64,000 bases of DNA from an uncultured Prevotellaceae bacterium (GTDB lineage Bacteria > Bacteroidota > Bacteroidia > Bacteroidales > Bacteroidaceae). How positions within the stretch are numbered: the first letter of the stretch is position 1; every line of letters begins with the position of its first letter. A model generated the notes under the pieces. The model ran no database searches and was not told where the DNA came from. It was given only the letters and a program-made list of their open reading frames with translations. The position numbers and the translations under genes are program-made. This document shows, in pieces, positions 18,492-27,045 of the stretch. The stretch lies in NCBI GenBank assembly GCA_937900485.1, contig CALCEL010000082.1:1-64000 (forward strand), read 5' to 3'.

Positions 18492-18780
18492 ATTTCCTAT
18501 CCGCACCACCAATTTATACTGTCCGAAACTCCTCTTTTTCAGTTGACATATGATAACAGAAAAATGACTTCGGGAATTTTCACGTGGTTTATTCGGTGTC
18601 TGAAATTCTCAGGTTAGGACGTTGAAAAGTTCAGGTTAGGATTTTGAAATTCTCAGACCAGCGTATAGGCTACAACCTAACCTGAGAATTTCAAAAAAGA
18701 GACACAAAGTATTTAGACACTTTGTTTTTAGACTATCAGCAAGTTAACCATTATTTGCAAAAAAAATAGGCATAGGAAAT
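18492..18780 (+). repeat. Full copy 2 of the 289-bp dispersed repeat
   Basis: This copy is bounded by ATTTCCTAT and its inverse ATAGGAAAT. It is 289 bp, the same length as copy 3 at 35779-36067, with which it aligns throughout. GAAATTCTCAGGTTAGG at 18602-18618 and its perfect 17-bp complement at 18676-18692 form a stem. Between them lie two more direct partial copies of the same motif (GAAAAGTTCAGGTTAGG and GAAATTCTCAG). A dyad GTTGACATATGATAAC lies upstream and an ACAAAGT/ACTTTGT hairpin downstream. No coding frame is present. It is a MITE-like or structured intergenic element. Confidence 0.85.
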
Positions 18781-18878
18781 TTGGTTATTCCCCAAATTGT
18801 CCGTTTTTCCACTAATTACTGCCACTTGACTCCGTGGAGTATCGGTGGGCATCAACGACTTTTCATAAAAGGATACCG

Positions 18879-19700
18879 TTACTTATTCTTACCCTTCACG
18901 ATAGAAGTCTGTTCGTTACGTATATTCTCGCTCTTAGTGAGGAACGCCTTAGCGGAACCGAACTTAAGGAAGAAGTCGATACGTATAGGCAAGTGGTTGT
19001 CATCGTCGGTGACGTAGAAAGTGAGCAGTTTACGCTCCTTCTTCTCGTCCTCGTCATCGATGAGAGTGAACATGAGACATCTGTATGTCACACCGTCATT
19101 AGCTTTCCAGTTCTTACAACCGTCATACTGCAGTATTTCCTCCTCCACATCATCACCAGACGCCAGATAGAAAGTGAAACGTTGTCCTTTACGCTTGCAG
19201 TAGACATTCTTGTCGAACGAGCGCGCCAGAGACAGCATGCTCGCCATGTCGTAGACACAGTCTGAGCGTTTGGCGGAGTAGTCACTCACCTTACCTTTGC
19301 TGTTGAGATAACGCTGTTTGAGCTGTGTCTCTCCATTGACGTAAGAGTACCACACCTGGTCGACGGTATACCTCTTACCCTCGCTAGCTCCCTTACGGAA
19401 ATACAGGGGCACAAGGTCCTCGGTGGTATATGCCATGATGGTGTCCTTCATAGGGAATATGGCACTGCATCGTTTATTACTGAGAGATATGAGGTCTGTT
19501 CTCAGGGCCTGTTGTCCCTTATACGTCACGGCCTTGGTGGAGTAGTAAGCCGTACCCGCCTTGACCCATATAAAGTTCCAGTTGAAGTACAAGTCATACG
19601 TCAGTCTCTCGCCCGGCTTGAACGCCTTATTCTCTGTCGGGCACTGCGCATTCAGCATCGCTGACACGCACAATAACAATAATGTGATTACGTGTTTCAT
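18879..19700 (-). CDS. DUF3108 periplasmic protein
   Basis: From the ATG at 19700 (MKHVITLLLLCVSAMLNAQ) this is a 273-aa exported protein. The mature part starts with FKPGERLTYDLYFNWNFIWVKAG, the characteristic opening of the DUF3108 family. Later come PLYFRKGASEGKRYTVDQVWYSY and MLSLARSFD. The family is widespread in Bacteroidota and has no settled function; a lipid-binding or envelope role is often suspected. It is the last gene of an operon after the GH3 and Big_5 lipoprotein genes. The 20 extra residues upstream of this ATG were left out because they would spoil the signal peptide. Confidence 0.85.
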   Translation of the reverse strand: MKHVITLLLLCVSAMLNAQCPTENKAFKPGERLTYDLYFNWNFIWVKAGTAYYSTKAVTYKGQQALRTDLISLSNKRCSAIFPMKDTIMAYTTEDLVPLYFRKGASEGKRYTVDQVWYSYVNGETQLKQRYLNSKGKVSDYSAKRSDCVYDMASMLSLARSFDKNVYCKRKGQRFTFYLASGDDVEEEILQYDGCKNWKANDGVTYRCLMFTLIDDEDEKKERKLLTFYVTDDDNHLPIRIDFFLKFGSAKAFLTKSENIRNEQTSIVKGKNK

Positions 19701-19763
19701 AGATACCAAACAATTATCAGTTACGATGTAACCCGACCGTGTGTCACACGGCCAGGTCACCTC

Positions 19764-21794
19764 TTATTTTCTTTTTCTTCTGGCATACTCAGCCAGTTTC
19801 TCCGCGTTACGGCTCTTGATGGTCTTCTCCTTGTCCGGTTTCTGTTTCGTTATCTTCTCCGGCTTCTGTCGGGTTATCTCCCTCTCTGTCGGGTTCCACG
19901 ACTCCGAGGCGTCCCATCCCGCCTTCAGCGGCAGCGCTTTCGGCATGTAATACATCGGTTCCGCCTGTCGTCCCTCGGCATAGCATCCAGTGTCCCACTT
20001 GCCGTTCTTGTTAAGGTCGTAGAACGTTCTGACATAATATGTGCCAGGGTTGACGAAGTAGAAGTACGCCTTTCCGTTCTCCATTGACGTGGTCTTGACG
20101 ACCTTGTCCGAACCGTCGAGCAGCTCTATTACGGCAGACGGGTCTGCTCCTCGCATCTCGATGACGAGTGAGCTGTACTTCTCGAGAGCACCTACCCTCA
20201 CCTGTCTCTTCTGGGCGTCGGTACGGTTACCGTAGATGCTGACGAAGGCCCCTGTATCAACCTCGAGGACGTATGACGAGTCGGGTTGCCACTCGGCGTA
20301 CAGACGGTACTGCATCAACTTGCCGTCCACCTTTTTCAGGACGAAGCGTTCCTCTCTTTTGACGCTGTCCACCTTCATATAGAAATGGAACTTATCCATG
20401 TACACCGTGTCTATCGGCTCAGGTAAGGTGAGGGTGATATTCTTGTCGGGATCGAGTGACGAGCCGTTGCTGTACTTCACATCCATAAACTCCTCCGGCA
20501 TGTCAGGTATGTCAATCTCGATGTCCGAGTCTTTCACCTTCACTCCCTGCTCTTTCAGTTCCTTACGTTTGTCACGTATGACATCCTTGTTCTCTTTCCT
20601 GTACTGTTTCTTCCACTCCTCTTCCTTTTCCGCCTTGTTCTTCATCATCTTCTCGTAAGTCATCTTCGCCACCACGGCAGAGGTGTCCGTCTCCAACACA
20701 TAAGCCGAGCCGGTGGAGTCAGTCTTGTAGTAGTCTATGCACAGCTGGAGCGTGTCGAGCTTATATATCATGGAGTCCTTGATCCAGTAGTTGATGGTGT
20801 CGTTACCCTCATTGCTGTCGATGATGAAAGCGTCGGCGGCGTCGAAGTTCAGTCCTCTCACTCTCGGCATGCTGTCGTGAGGAGCGGAGAAAAACAACGT
20901 TAACAGTCGCGGCTCGAGACGTTCCTTCTTAAGCATGTAACGTATCTGTCCCTCTTCCGTGAACGCCATCAGCGTCAGGTCGTCAGGATAGAAATGTGTG
21001 TACACCGACTGTACTATGGAGTCATAGTGAATGGAGTCATGCCATACCGTGTCCTGTCTGATGTCAGGTCTGCACGTCGGTTTGAACGACTGGCCAAGGA
21101 ACGCCAGCATCTCGCTCTTCTGCGACAGTTTGTAGTCCTGGTCCTGGTCATTGACGGCAAACACCATGTATGTCGAGTCCTTGGACAGTCCCTTGATGAC
21201 GAAGTGACCACTTCCGTCGGTATGAGAGATACGCTCCATCGGACGTCTATACAACAGTGAGTCGTCCACCGTATTGTTCTCACCCACGGAATAGAGTCCA
21301 ACGAGCATACCCTTCACCGGTTCCAGGTTGGATGCGTCGAGCACATAACCGGACACCTGAAACGTGTCGATGACTGTTCCCGTAGAGAACGTGAACGCAT
21401 AGTCACCGAAGGGGTTACCCTCGTTGTTGTCAGATATGGAGTTACTGAAGTCAATGGTGTATGTCATGTTCTCCTTCAGAGTGTCCTGGAGCTGCACCGT
21501 CACCTTACGTCCGTAAGCCTCGACGACAGGCTGCTCCATCTGCGGAGGAGACACGACCACGCTCTGCGCATTGTCAAGCTTGACTATCTCATCAAACTCG
21601 AGAACGATCTTCTTTGTCTTCTCCCTCATTGACCCGTTGGCAGGGCTGGTACGCACCAGTCGCGGCGGTGTCTCATCGTAGAGTCCTCCGTCCGGCGTAC
21701 CCATTCTGGCGCACGACCAGAGCAGAGACAGCGTTGCCACCGTCATACACACGATAGGAAGAAAAAACAAAGAATAAACACGTCGTCTGCTCAT
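19764..21794 (-). CDS. Lipoprotein with an N-terminal Big_5 Ig-like domain
   Basis: This 676-aa protein has a signal anchor and lipobox (VATLSLLWSC), a Gly/Asp linker, and then a Big_5 (SbsA-type Ig-like) domain at about residues 40-140. That domain shows PPRLVRTSPANGS, KIVLEFDEIVKLDN, TYTIDFSNSISDNNEGNPF and YAFTFSTG. The middle and C-terminal parts contain further beta domains, including a carboxypeptidase-regulatory-like segment (VSGYVLDASNLEPVKGMLVGLY) and a Lys/Glu-rich charged stretch. It is probably on the outer membrane or cell surface. The ATG at 21794 overlaps the GH3 stop by one base (TGATG); a GTG at 21797 is an alternative. The function is not known. Confidence 0.85.
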   Translation of the reverse strand: MSRRRVYSLFFLPIVCMTVATLSLLWSCARMGTPDGGLYDETPPRLVRTSPANGSMREKTKKIVLEFDEIVKLDNAQSVVVSPPQMEQPVVEAYGRKVTVQLQDTLKENMTYTIDFSNSISDNNEGNPFGDYAFTFSTGTVIDTFQVSGYVLDASNLEPVKGMLVGLYSVGENNTVDDSLLYRRPMERISHTDGSGHFVIKGLSKDSTYMVFAVNDQDQDYKLSQKSEMLAFLGQSFKPTCRPDIRQDTVWHDSIHYDSIVQSVYTHFYPDDLTLMAFTEEGQIRYMLKKERLEPRLLTLFFSAPHDSMPRVRGLNFDAADAFIIDSNEGNDTINYWIKDSMIYKLDTLQLCIDYYKTDSTGSAYVLETDTSAVVAKMTYEKMMKNKAEKEEEWKKQYRKENKDVIRDKRKELKEQGVKVKDSDIEIDIPDMPEEFMDVKYSNGSSLDPDKNITLTLPEPIDTVYMDKFHFYMKVDSVKREERFVLKKVDGKLMQYRLYAEWQPDSSYVLEVDTGAFVSIYGNRTDAQKRQVRVGALEKYSSLVIEMRGADPSAVIELLDGSDKVVKTTSMENGKAYFYFVNPGTYYVRTFYDLNKNGKWDTGCYAEGRQAEPMYYMPKALPLKAGWDASESWNPTEREITRQKPEKITKQKPDKEKTIKSRNAEKLAEYARRKRK

Positions 21795-23323
21795 CACTGC
21801 TTGTTTAGTGCTATTAGTTCCTCTATGTATTGTCTGCTGTTAGACAGTCTCGGTATCTTGTGCTGTCCGCCAAGCTTACCCTTGCCCTTGAGCCACTCAT
21901 CGAACAGTCCCGCCTTCGCCGTGATGATCTCCAGCGGCTGCAGTGTGATGTCCTTATGACGCTTTGCCTCGTAGTCTGAGTTGATGGCCTGCAGTGAGCG
22001 GTCGAGAATCTGTGCGAACTCATCCACGCTGGCAGGCTGCTTAGCGAACTCAATCATCCACTGGTGTCTGCACTTGGCATTGGCGTCCATGAATATCGGA
22101 GCCGCCGTGTAGTCCTTGACCAAGGCTCCTGTGGCGATGCAAGCCTGTTGAATACCCTTCTCGGCGTTGTCCACGATAAGCTCCTCGCCAAAGGCGTTGA
22201 TGAAATGCTTGGTACGTCCCGTGATGACAAACTTATACGGGTCTTTGCGCGTGAACTTCACGGTGTCTCCGATGAGGTAACGCCACAGTCCGCATGATGT
22301 GCTGATAAGCATGGCGTAGTTGACGCCTGTCTCCACCTCCCACAACGGCACGATCTTAGCCGGGTCGACAGGATAGCCATTAGTGTCGAGGTTATCCATA
22401 GGGCAGAACTCGTAGAACACCTGATAGTCTATCATGAGCATCATGGCAGGGTCGGTCAGGTCATTCTGTATGCCGAAGAAGCCCTCGCTGGCATTGTAGG
22501 TCTCCATGTAGTGCATATTCTGACTACGTATGATGGACTTATACTGGTCACGGTAAGGTGTGAACGCCACACCTCCGTGGAAGAACACCTCAAGGTTTGG
22601 CCATACCTTGTCGAGAGTCTTCTCTCCTGATATCTCAAGGACACGGTTGAGCACGCTGAGCATCCATGACGGCACACCACTGATGTTGGTGATGTTGGCG
22701 GCGACGGCGGCGCGAGCTATCTTGTCGCGCTTCTCCTCAAAGTCGCTCAGCAATGCTATCTCTTTCTTAGGTATTCTCGTGAGGTTGACAGGCTTAGGAG
22801 CGTTCTCGATGAGTATGGCGCTGAGGTCACCCACCAAGCTGCCGGCAGTGTTCATGTTTGGAGAATGACTGCCGCCAAGTATCAGACTCTTGCCGGAGAA
22901 CAGTCTGCTCTTAGGGTTGATGGAGAAATAGAAATACAGACAGTCACGCGGACCGGCGTAATGTATCTTTTTCAAGCCGTCATAGCTCACTGGTATGAAC
23001 TTGCTCTTATCGTTCGTCGTACCTGACGACTTAGCGAACCAGCGTACCTGACCCGGCCATAGTATGTCTTTCTTTCCCTCACGCATCATCTGGATGTAAC
23101 CCTTCAGCTCCTCATAGGTGTTGACACCCACGCAGGCAGCATAGTCCTCATACGACTTGATATCCCCATACGCGTGTTCTTTTCCCCACTGCGTGTCCTG
23201 GGCTTTCTCGATGAGCCTGCGGAGAACTTTCCTCTGTATACTCTCTGTATACTTAGAGTATTTCCTGATGCTCTTCTGTCTTCTCTTGAAGTAAATGTTA
23301 TACAGTACCTTTGTTGTATTCAT
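21794..23323 (-). CDS. GH3-family acyl-adenylating protein
   Basis: This 509-aa protein belongs to the GH3 auxin-responsive promoter family of the ANL adenylating superfamily. The phosphate-binding motif SSGTTNDKSKFIPV lies at about residues 95-108, followed by HYMETYNASEGFFG and LIGDTVKFTR. Plant members join amino acids to acids such as auxin. Bacteroidota homologues are common and their substrate is unknown. It leads the operon with the Big_5 lipoprotein and DUF3108 genes, which hints at an envelope or lipid role. A TAATTTTG -7 box lies at 23349-23342. Confidence 0.9.
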   Translation of the reverse strand: MNTTKVLYNIYFKRRQKSIRKYSKYTESIQRKVLRRLIEKAQDTQWGKEHAYGDIKSYEDYAACVGVNTYEELKGYIQMMREGKKDILWPGQVRWFAKSSGTTNDKSKFIPVSYDGLKKIHYAGPRDCLYFYFSINPKSRLFSGKSLILGGSHSPNMNTAGSLVGDLSAILIENAPKPVNLTRIPKKEIALLSDFEEKRDKIARAAVAANITNISGVPSWMLSVLNRVLEISGEKTLDKVWPNLEVFFHGGVAFTPYRDQYKSIIRSQNMHYMETYNASEGFFGIQNDLTDPAMMLMIDYQVFYEFCPMDNLDTNGYPVDPAKIVPLWEVETGVNYAMLISTSCGLWRYLIGDTVKFTRKDPYKFVITGRTKHFINAFGEELIVDNAEKGIQQACIATGALVKDYTAAPIFMDANAKCRHQWMIEFAKQPASVDEFAQILDRSLQAINSDYEAKRHKDITLQPLEIITAKAGLFDEWLKGKGKLGGQHKIPRLSNSRQYIEELIALNKQ

Positions 23324-23465
23324 AAATGTATCTTTTCAATGCAAAATTACATCTTTTCCATGAATAGATTGTGAATGACGCATAAAAAAAACGCTTTAAT
23401 GACTGCATGTCACACAAATAGCGACTTTGTGAACCACAATGACGTGATTACGGACAGACGGACAC

Positions 23466-23571
23466 AAAAAAAGCCTCAGTCTGTACTCCATCCGCCAGGT
23501 GCCACATCAGCTCACGCTCTTAAGCGAACCGCTGAATTATCTCACCTGACAAACGAGAACAGACTGAGGCT
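23466..23571 (-). terminator. Large nested hairpin and T-tract after the RNase III-HAD gene
   Basis: On the minus strand AGCCTCAGTCTGT at 23571-23559 pairs with ACAGACTGAGGCT at 23484-23472 (13 bp, perfect), followed by seven T. The enclosed 74 bases fold further: CAGGTG with CACCTG, CAGC with GCTG, and CGCT with AGCG, all in nested order. It ends the acpP-fabF-rnc operon. It is far longer than a normal terminator and could be a target of the RNase III encoded just upstream. Confidence 0.75.
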
Positions 23572-23590
23572 GACGACTCACGCCGCACTC

Positions 23591-25147
23591 TCAATCATTG
23601 ACACTGGAACCACCGAGCAACGACGTGATTGTTGCTGGTTTGTCAACAACCATCGTGGCTCCTTTGGAATAGAGGAATTCCTTTGTCTTGAATCCCCATG
23701 AGACAGAGACACAAGGCAGACCTGCGCTGGCGGCGGTCATCACATCGACCTCGGAGTCACCCACGTAGAGCGCCTTGGACGTGTCACTGAAAAGCTGACG
23801 AAGAACTTTCTCCACCATATCCGGAGACGGCTTCTTTCTCACATCTTCGGAGCAACCCACCGCCACGTCTATCATGCCTTTGAAGTATGTGTCACACAGC
23901 TCAGTGACACCTTCTTGCATCTTATTGCTGACGACTGCCATCTTGTATCCTCTCTTTCTCAACGTGTCGAGCATCTCACTCACTCCGGCATACGGCTTGG
24001 TGTTGTCACGACAGTGTTCGAGGTAGTGCTTCTTGAAGGCGCTGAGACACGCTGCGGTGTCCTCATCCGTCGTACCTTGCGGCACGGCTCTCTTTATCAG
24101 CATGTCGACACCGTTACCGACGAACTCTCTCACCTCATCCCTCGTCCTTACCGGGTATCCACACTCGGTCAACGCGCGGTTGGTGCTGTTGGCGAGGTCA
24201 TCAAGGGTATTGAGCAATGTTCCGTCAAGGTCGAATATGACAGCGTCTCGTCCCTCAATATCTTTGATGGTCTTGTCGTACGACGCCTGCCTCTTGGCTT
24301 TCTCCTTGTTCTCAGCCATCGACCTACGTATACGCTTGGGAAGGTTTTTGTCTCTCTGCAACTGACTGAGCGCATCCTTGGCGGCAGCCTGGTCACTCTC
24401 CTTCTTGGAATAGCCCTCGCCCTTTCCACACAACACACCCTCGACCCTTACCTCAGAGACGAACTTTGGTGCGTTGTCCTCACGTTTCTCCTGCTGAGTG
24501 AAGACCGTTTTATACTGGAATCTCTGACACCACTCGATGAGGTTGCTCTTGAAATTCTCCTCCTGGTTGGCTACCTCATCGACATTGATGTACTTACGGA
24601 AGACCACCTCCTCCATGAAACGATAGCAGTAAGAGTAGCCGCGGTCAAGGTATATAGCTCCGAAGAACGCCTCAAAAGCGTTTCCGTTCATGAAACTGTT
24701 ATGTCCCGTAGTCACCACACCTGTGTAGTGGACCAGCTTGTCGAGACCCATGTCAACCGCCAACTTGTTGAGTGACTTCCTACACACAATCCTGCTTCGT
24801 AGCGTGGTGAGAAATCCCTCTTGCTTGCCGGCGTAATGCTTATACAATATGTCTGCCACGACAGCGCTCAACACGGCATCGCCCAGAAACTCAAGACGCT
24901 CGTTGTTGACGTAGCGACCGATGTACTGAGACGACTTGACTCTCTTCTTCGCGTTCGTGGAATTGTCTTTCGACTTGCCGTTACGCCTGTTCTCATTCTC
25001 CCTCTCATAGTAGGAGACGGACTTGTGTTGCAGGGCAAGCCTGTATAGTCTTATGTTTTTTGGATAGAATCCGAGTATATCTTTCAGTTGTAAATAAGGC
25101 CTCTTATCCTTTCGGAGAAGAAGCCTTATAGAGTCTAATATCTTCAT
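23591..25147 (-). CDS. rnc: RNase III fused to a HAD-superfamily phosphatase
   Basis: One open frame of 518 aa holds two complete enzymes. Residues 1-272 are RNase III: signature NNERLEFLGDAVL with E83, E86 and D90, catalytic E159 in NAFEAFFGA, then a dsRNA-binding domain at about 199-265 ending GYSKKESDQAAAKDAL. Residues 46-79 carry a basic insert rich in N, K and R. Residues 300-518 are a HAD subfamily IA hydrolase of the phosphoglycolate-phosphatase type: DLDGT with D306 and D308, VVSNK with S407, KKPSPD with K439, and GDSEVD with D464 and D468. M277 in the linker (24319) could also start a separate HAD product. The acpP-fabF-rnc order is the usual Bacteroidota one; the HAD half is the addition. 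Confidence 0.9.
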   Translation of the reverse strand: MKILDSIRLLLRKDKRPYLQLKDILGFYPKNIRLYRLALQHKSVSYYERENENRRNGKSKDNSTNAKKRVKSSQYIGRYVNNERLEFLGDAVLSAVVADILYKHYAGKQEGFLTTLRSRIVCRKSLNKLAVDMGLDKLVHYTGVVTTGHNSFMNGNAFEAFFGAIYLDRGYSYCYRFMEEVVFRKYINVDEVANQEENFKSNLIEWCQRFQYKTVFTQQEKREDNAPKFVSEVRVEGVLCGKGEGYSKKESDQAAAKDALSQLQRDKNLPKRIRRSMAENKEKAKRQASYDKTIKDIEGRDAVIFDLDGTLLNTLDDLANSTNRALTECGYPVRTRDEVREFVGNGVDMLIKRAVPQGTTDEDTAACLSAFKKHYLEHCRDNTKPYAGVSEMLDTLRKRGYKMAVVSNKMQEGVTELCDTYFKGMIDVAVGCSEDVRKKPSPDMVEKVLRQLFSDTSKALYVGDSEVDVMTAASAGLPCVSVSWGFKTKEFLYSKGATMVVDKPATITSLLGGSSVND

Positions 25148-25154
25148 TACAGAA

Positions 25155-26420
25155 TCACTTGTACTTCTTGAATATTACACACGCATTGTGTCCACCAAAG
25201 CCAAATGTGTTGCTGAGTCCCGCGCGTACCTCGCGCTTCTGTGCCTCGTTGAATGTGAAGTTCAGATTATAGTCAATCTCCTCATCCTTATCCTCAGGAT
25301 CGTGGTTGATTGTAGGAGGTACGATATCCTCGTTGACAGCGAGCAGAGTGAACATTGCCTCAACAGCTCCGGCAGCACCGAGAAGGTGACCTGTCATTGA
25401 CTTCGTTGAGCTGATGTTCAACTTGTATGCGGCATCACCGAACACATCCTTGATTGCCTTAGCCTCTGAGATGTCACCGACATGTGTTGACGTACCGTGC
25501 ACGTTGATGTAGTCGATGTCCTCAGGTGACATACCAGCGTCCTTCAAAGCGCGCTCCATAACGAGCTTTGCTCCGAGACCCTCTGGATGTGAGGCTGTGA
25601 TATGATAAGCGTCAGCAGACATTCCTGCTCCGGCCATCTCAGCATAGATCTTGGCACCACGAGCCTTTGCATGCTCGAGCTCCTCAAGAATAAGCACACC
25701 GGCGCCCTCACCCATCACGAAACCATCACGGCTCGCACTGAAAGGACGGCTGGCCTTCTCTGGAGCCTCGTTGAGTGTGGACAATGCCTTCATGGCGTTG
25801 AAACCACCCACACCTGCAGGCCAGATAGCTGACTCCGCACCACCTGTGACGATGGCGTTGGCCTTACCCAGTCTGATGAGGTTGAACGCATCTGCCAAAG
25901 CGTTAGAAGATGAGGCACATGCTGATGTGGTCACGTAGTTAGGACCACGGAAACCATTCTCAATAGAGATATAGCCGGCTGAAATGTCAGCAATCATCTT
26001 AGGAATGAAGAACGGATTATACTTCGGTCCTATAGTGGCGCCGTTAACAGCGTAGTTACCAGCCTCCTCCTCGAACGTGTGCATACCACCGATACCAACA
26101 CCCATGACTACTCCAACCTCATTACGGTCAAGATGCTCAAAGTCAAGAAGACCTGAGTCCTTAATAGCCATCTTCGCGGCAGCTATGGCATACTGACAAT
26201 AAGAGTCCATCTTACGTGACTCCTTACGGTCAACAAACTCATTCACGTCGAAGTTCTTCACCTCACAAGCGAAATGAGTCTTGAACGCTGACGCGTCAAA
26301 GTGTGTAATTGCAGCAGCACCACTCTTACCTGCCTTGATATTCTTCCAAGTCTCCTCGGCTGAGTTACCAAGTGGAGTGACTGCTCCTATGCCAGTTACA
26401 ACAACTCTTTTTAATTCCAT
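25155..26420 (-). CDS. fabF: Beta-ketoacyl-ACP synthase II
   Basis: From the ATG at 26420 (MELKRVVVTGIGAVTPLGN) this is a 421-aa condensing enzyme of fatty-acid elongation. The active-site triad is present: Cys in TTSACASSSNAL, His in NVHGTSTHVGD and His in KSMTGHLLGAAGA. The start extended to a TTG at 26432 was rejected. It lies between acpP and rnc, 7 bases before the latter, and is surely co-transcribed with it. The 139-bp gap to acpP carries a long inverted repeat that may tune expression. Confidence 0.97.
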   Translation of the reverse strand: MELKRVVVTGIGAVTPLGNSAEETWKNIKAGKSGAAAITHFDASAFKTHFACEVKNFDVNEFVDRKESRKMDSYCQYAIAAAKMAIKDSGLLDFEHLDRNEVGVVMGVGIGGMHTFEEEAGNYAVNGATIGPKYNPFFIPKMIADISAGYISIENGFRGPNYVTTSACASSSNALADAFNLIRLGKANAIVTGGAESAIWPAGVGGFNAMKALSTLNEAPEKASRPFSASRDGFVMGEGAGVLILEELEHAKARGAKIYAEMAGAGMSADAYHITASHPEGLGAKLVMERALKDAGMSPEDIDYINVHGTSTHVGDISEAKAIKDVFGDAAYKLNISSTKSMTGHLLGAAGAVEAMFTLLAVNEDIVPPTINHDPEDKDEEIDYNLNFTFNEAQKREVRAGLSNTFGFGGHNACVIFKKYK

Positions 26421-26440
26421 AGTATCTGTCAATTAAAAAA

Positions 26441-26547
26441 TTTACCATTTACTATCATCTCCCTTTCAATACGTCTGTCACACCTATATATATATATATG
26501 GAAGCGACGGACATGAAATAACGGAAGATAGAACAGTAAATGGTAAA
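26441..26547 (-). promoter_or_regulatory. Long inverted repeat and TA tract between acpP and fabF
   Basis: TTTACCATTTACT at 26441-26453 and AGTAAATGGTAAA at 26535-26547 are perfect 13-bp complements. They enclose 81 bases that include a (TA)7 run at 26485-26499. The right arm also contains the direct heptamer pair AAATGGTAAATGG. The structure lies in the untranslated gap between two genes of the same pathway and may act as a processing site, attenuator or mRNA stabiliser. Confidence 0.5.
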
Positions 26548-26559
26548 TGGAAAATCTTA

Positions 26560-26796
26560 TTACTTACCGTTAGCCTCGATGTAAGCGATAGCGTCACCTA
26601 CAGTGGCGATCTTCTCTGCCTGATCATCAGGAATGTTGATACCGAAAGTCTTCTCAAACTCCATGATAAGCTCTACAGTGTCGAGTGAGTCAGCACCGAG
26701 ATCGTTAGTGAAAGATGCCTCTGGCTTAACCTCAGCCTCATCTACATTGAGTTTCTCGACGATAATTGCCTTTACTCTTGATTCAATTTCAGACAT
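26560..26796 (-). CDS. acpP: Acyl carrier protein
   Basis: From the ATG at 26796 (MSEIESRVKAIIVEKL) this is a 78-aa acidic four-helix protein. The phosphopantetheine attachment serine is in LGADSLDTVEL. It carries growing acyl chains for FabF, which is encoded next. The size and motif are those of the housekeeping ACP. A promoter with both boxes lies just upstream at 26863-26894. Confidence 0.97.
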   Translation of the reverse strand: MSEIESRVKAIIVEKLNVDEAEVKPEASFTNDLGADSLDTVELIMEFEKTFGINIPDDQAEKIATVGDAIAYIEANGK

Positions 26797-26862
26797 AATC
26801 AATTTCTAAATTAAATGTTAATTAATATTATTTTCTAATTCCAGTTATACACACTTTCGCCA

Positions 26863-26894
26863 CAAAGTTATGAAAATATCTTTAAAACCCACAA
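26863..26894 (-). promoter_or_regulatory. Promoter of the acpP-fabF-rnc operon
   Basis: On the minus strand TTG (26894-26892), 21 bases, then TAACTTTG (26870-26863) fits the Bacteroidota sigma consensus. The expected start site leaves a leader of about 60 bases before acpP. Confidence 0.65.
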
Positions 26895-27045
26895 GTTTAT
26901 CAGATAATTTGTGCGTGTTTTGCACAAAAACCCCGTCAAGTGTGCCGATTTTATTTATTATTCCGTCTTTTTGCTCCTCTCATTGCGTACTACCGTCGTC
27001 AAAATCATTTGTCTACACAGCACGAAAAAGAGGAGAAGGAGCTCA

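Noticed and set aside
23915..24775. A 286-residue plus-strand frame opposite the RNase III-HAD gene
   Set aside because: It lies entirely antisense to two well-defined enzyme domains and shows no family features.
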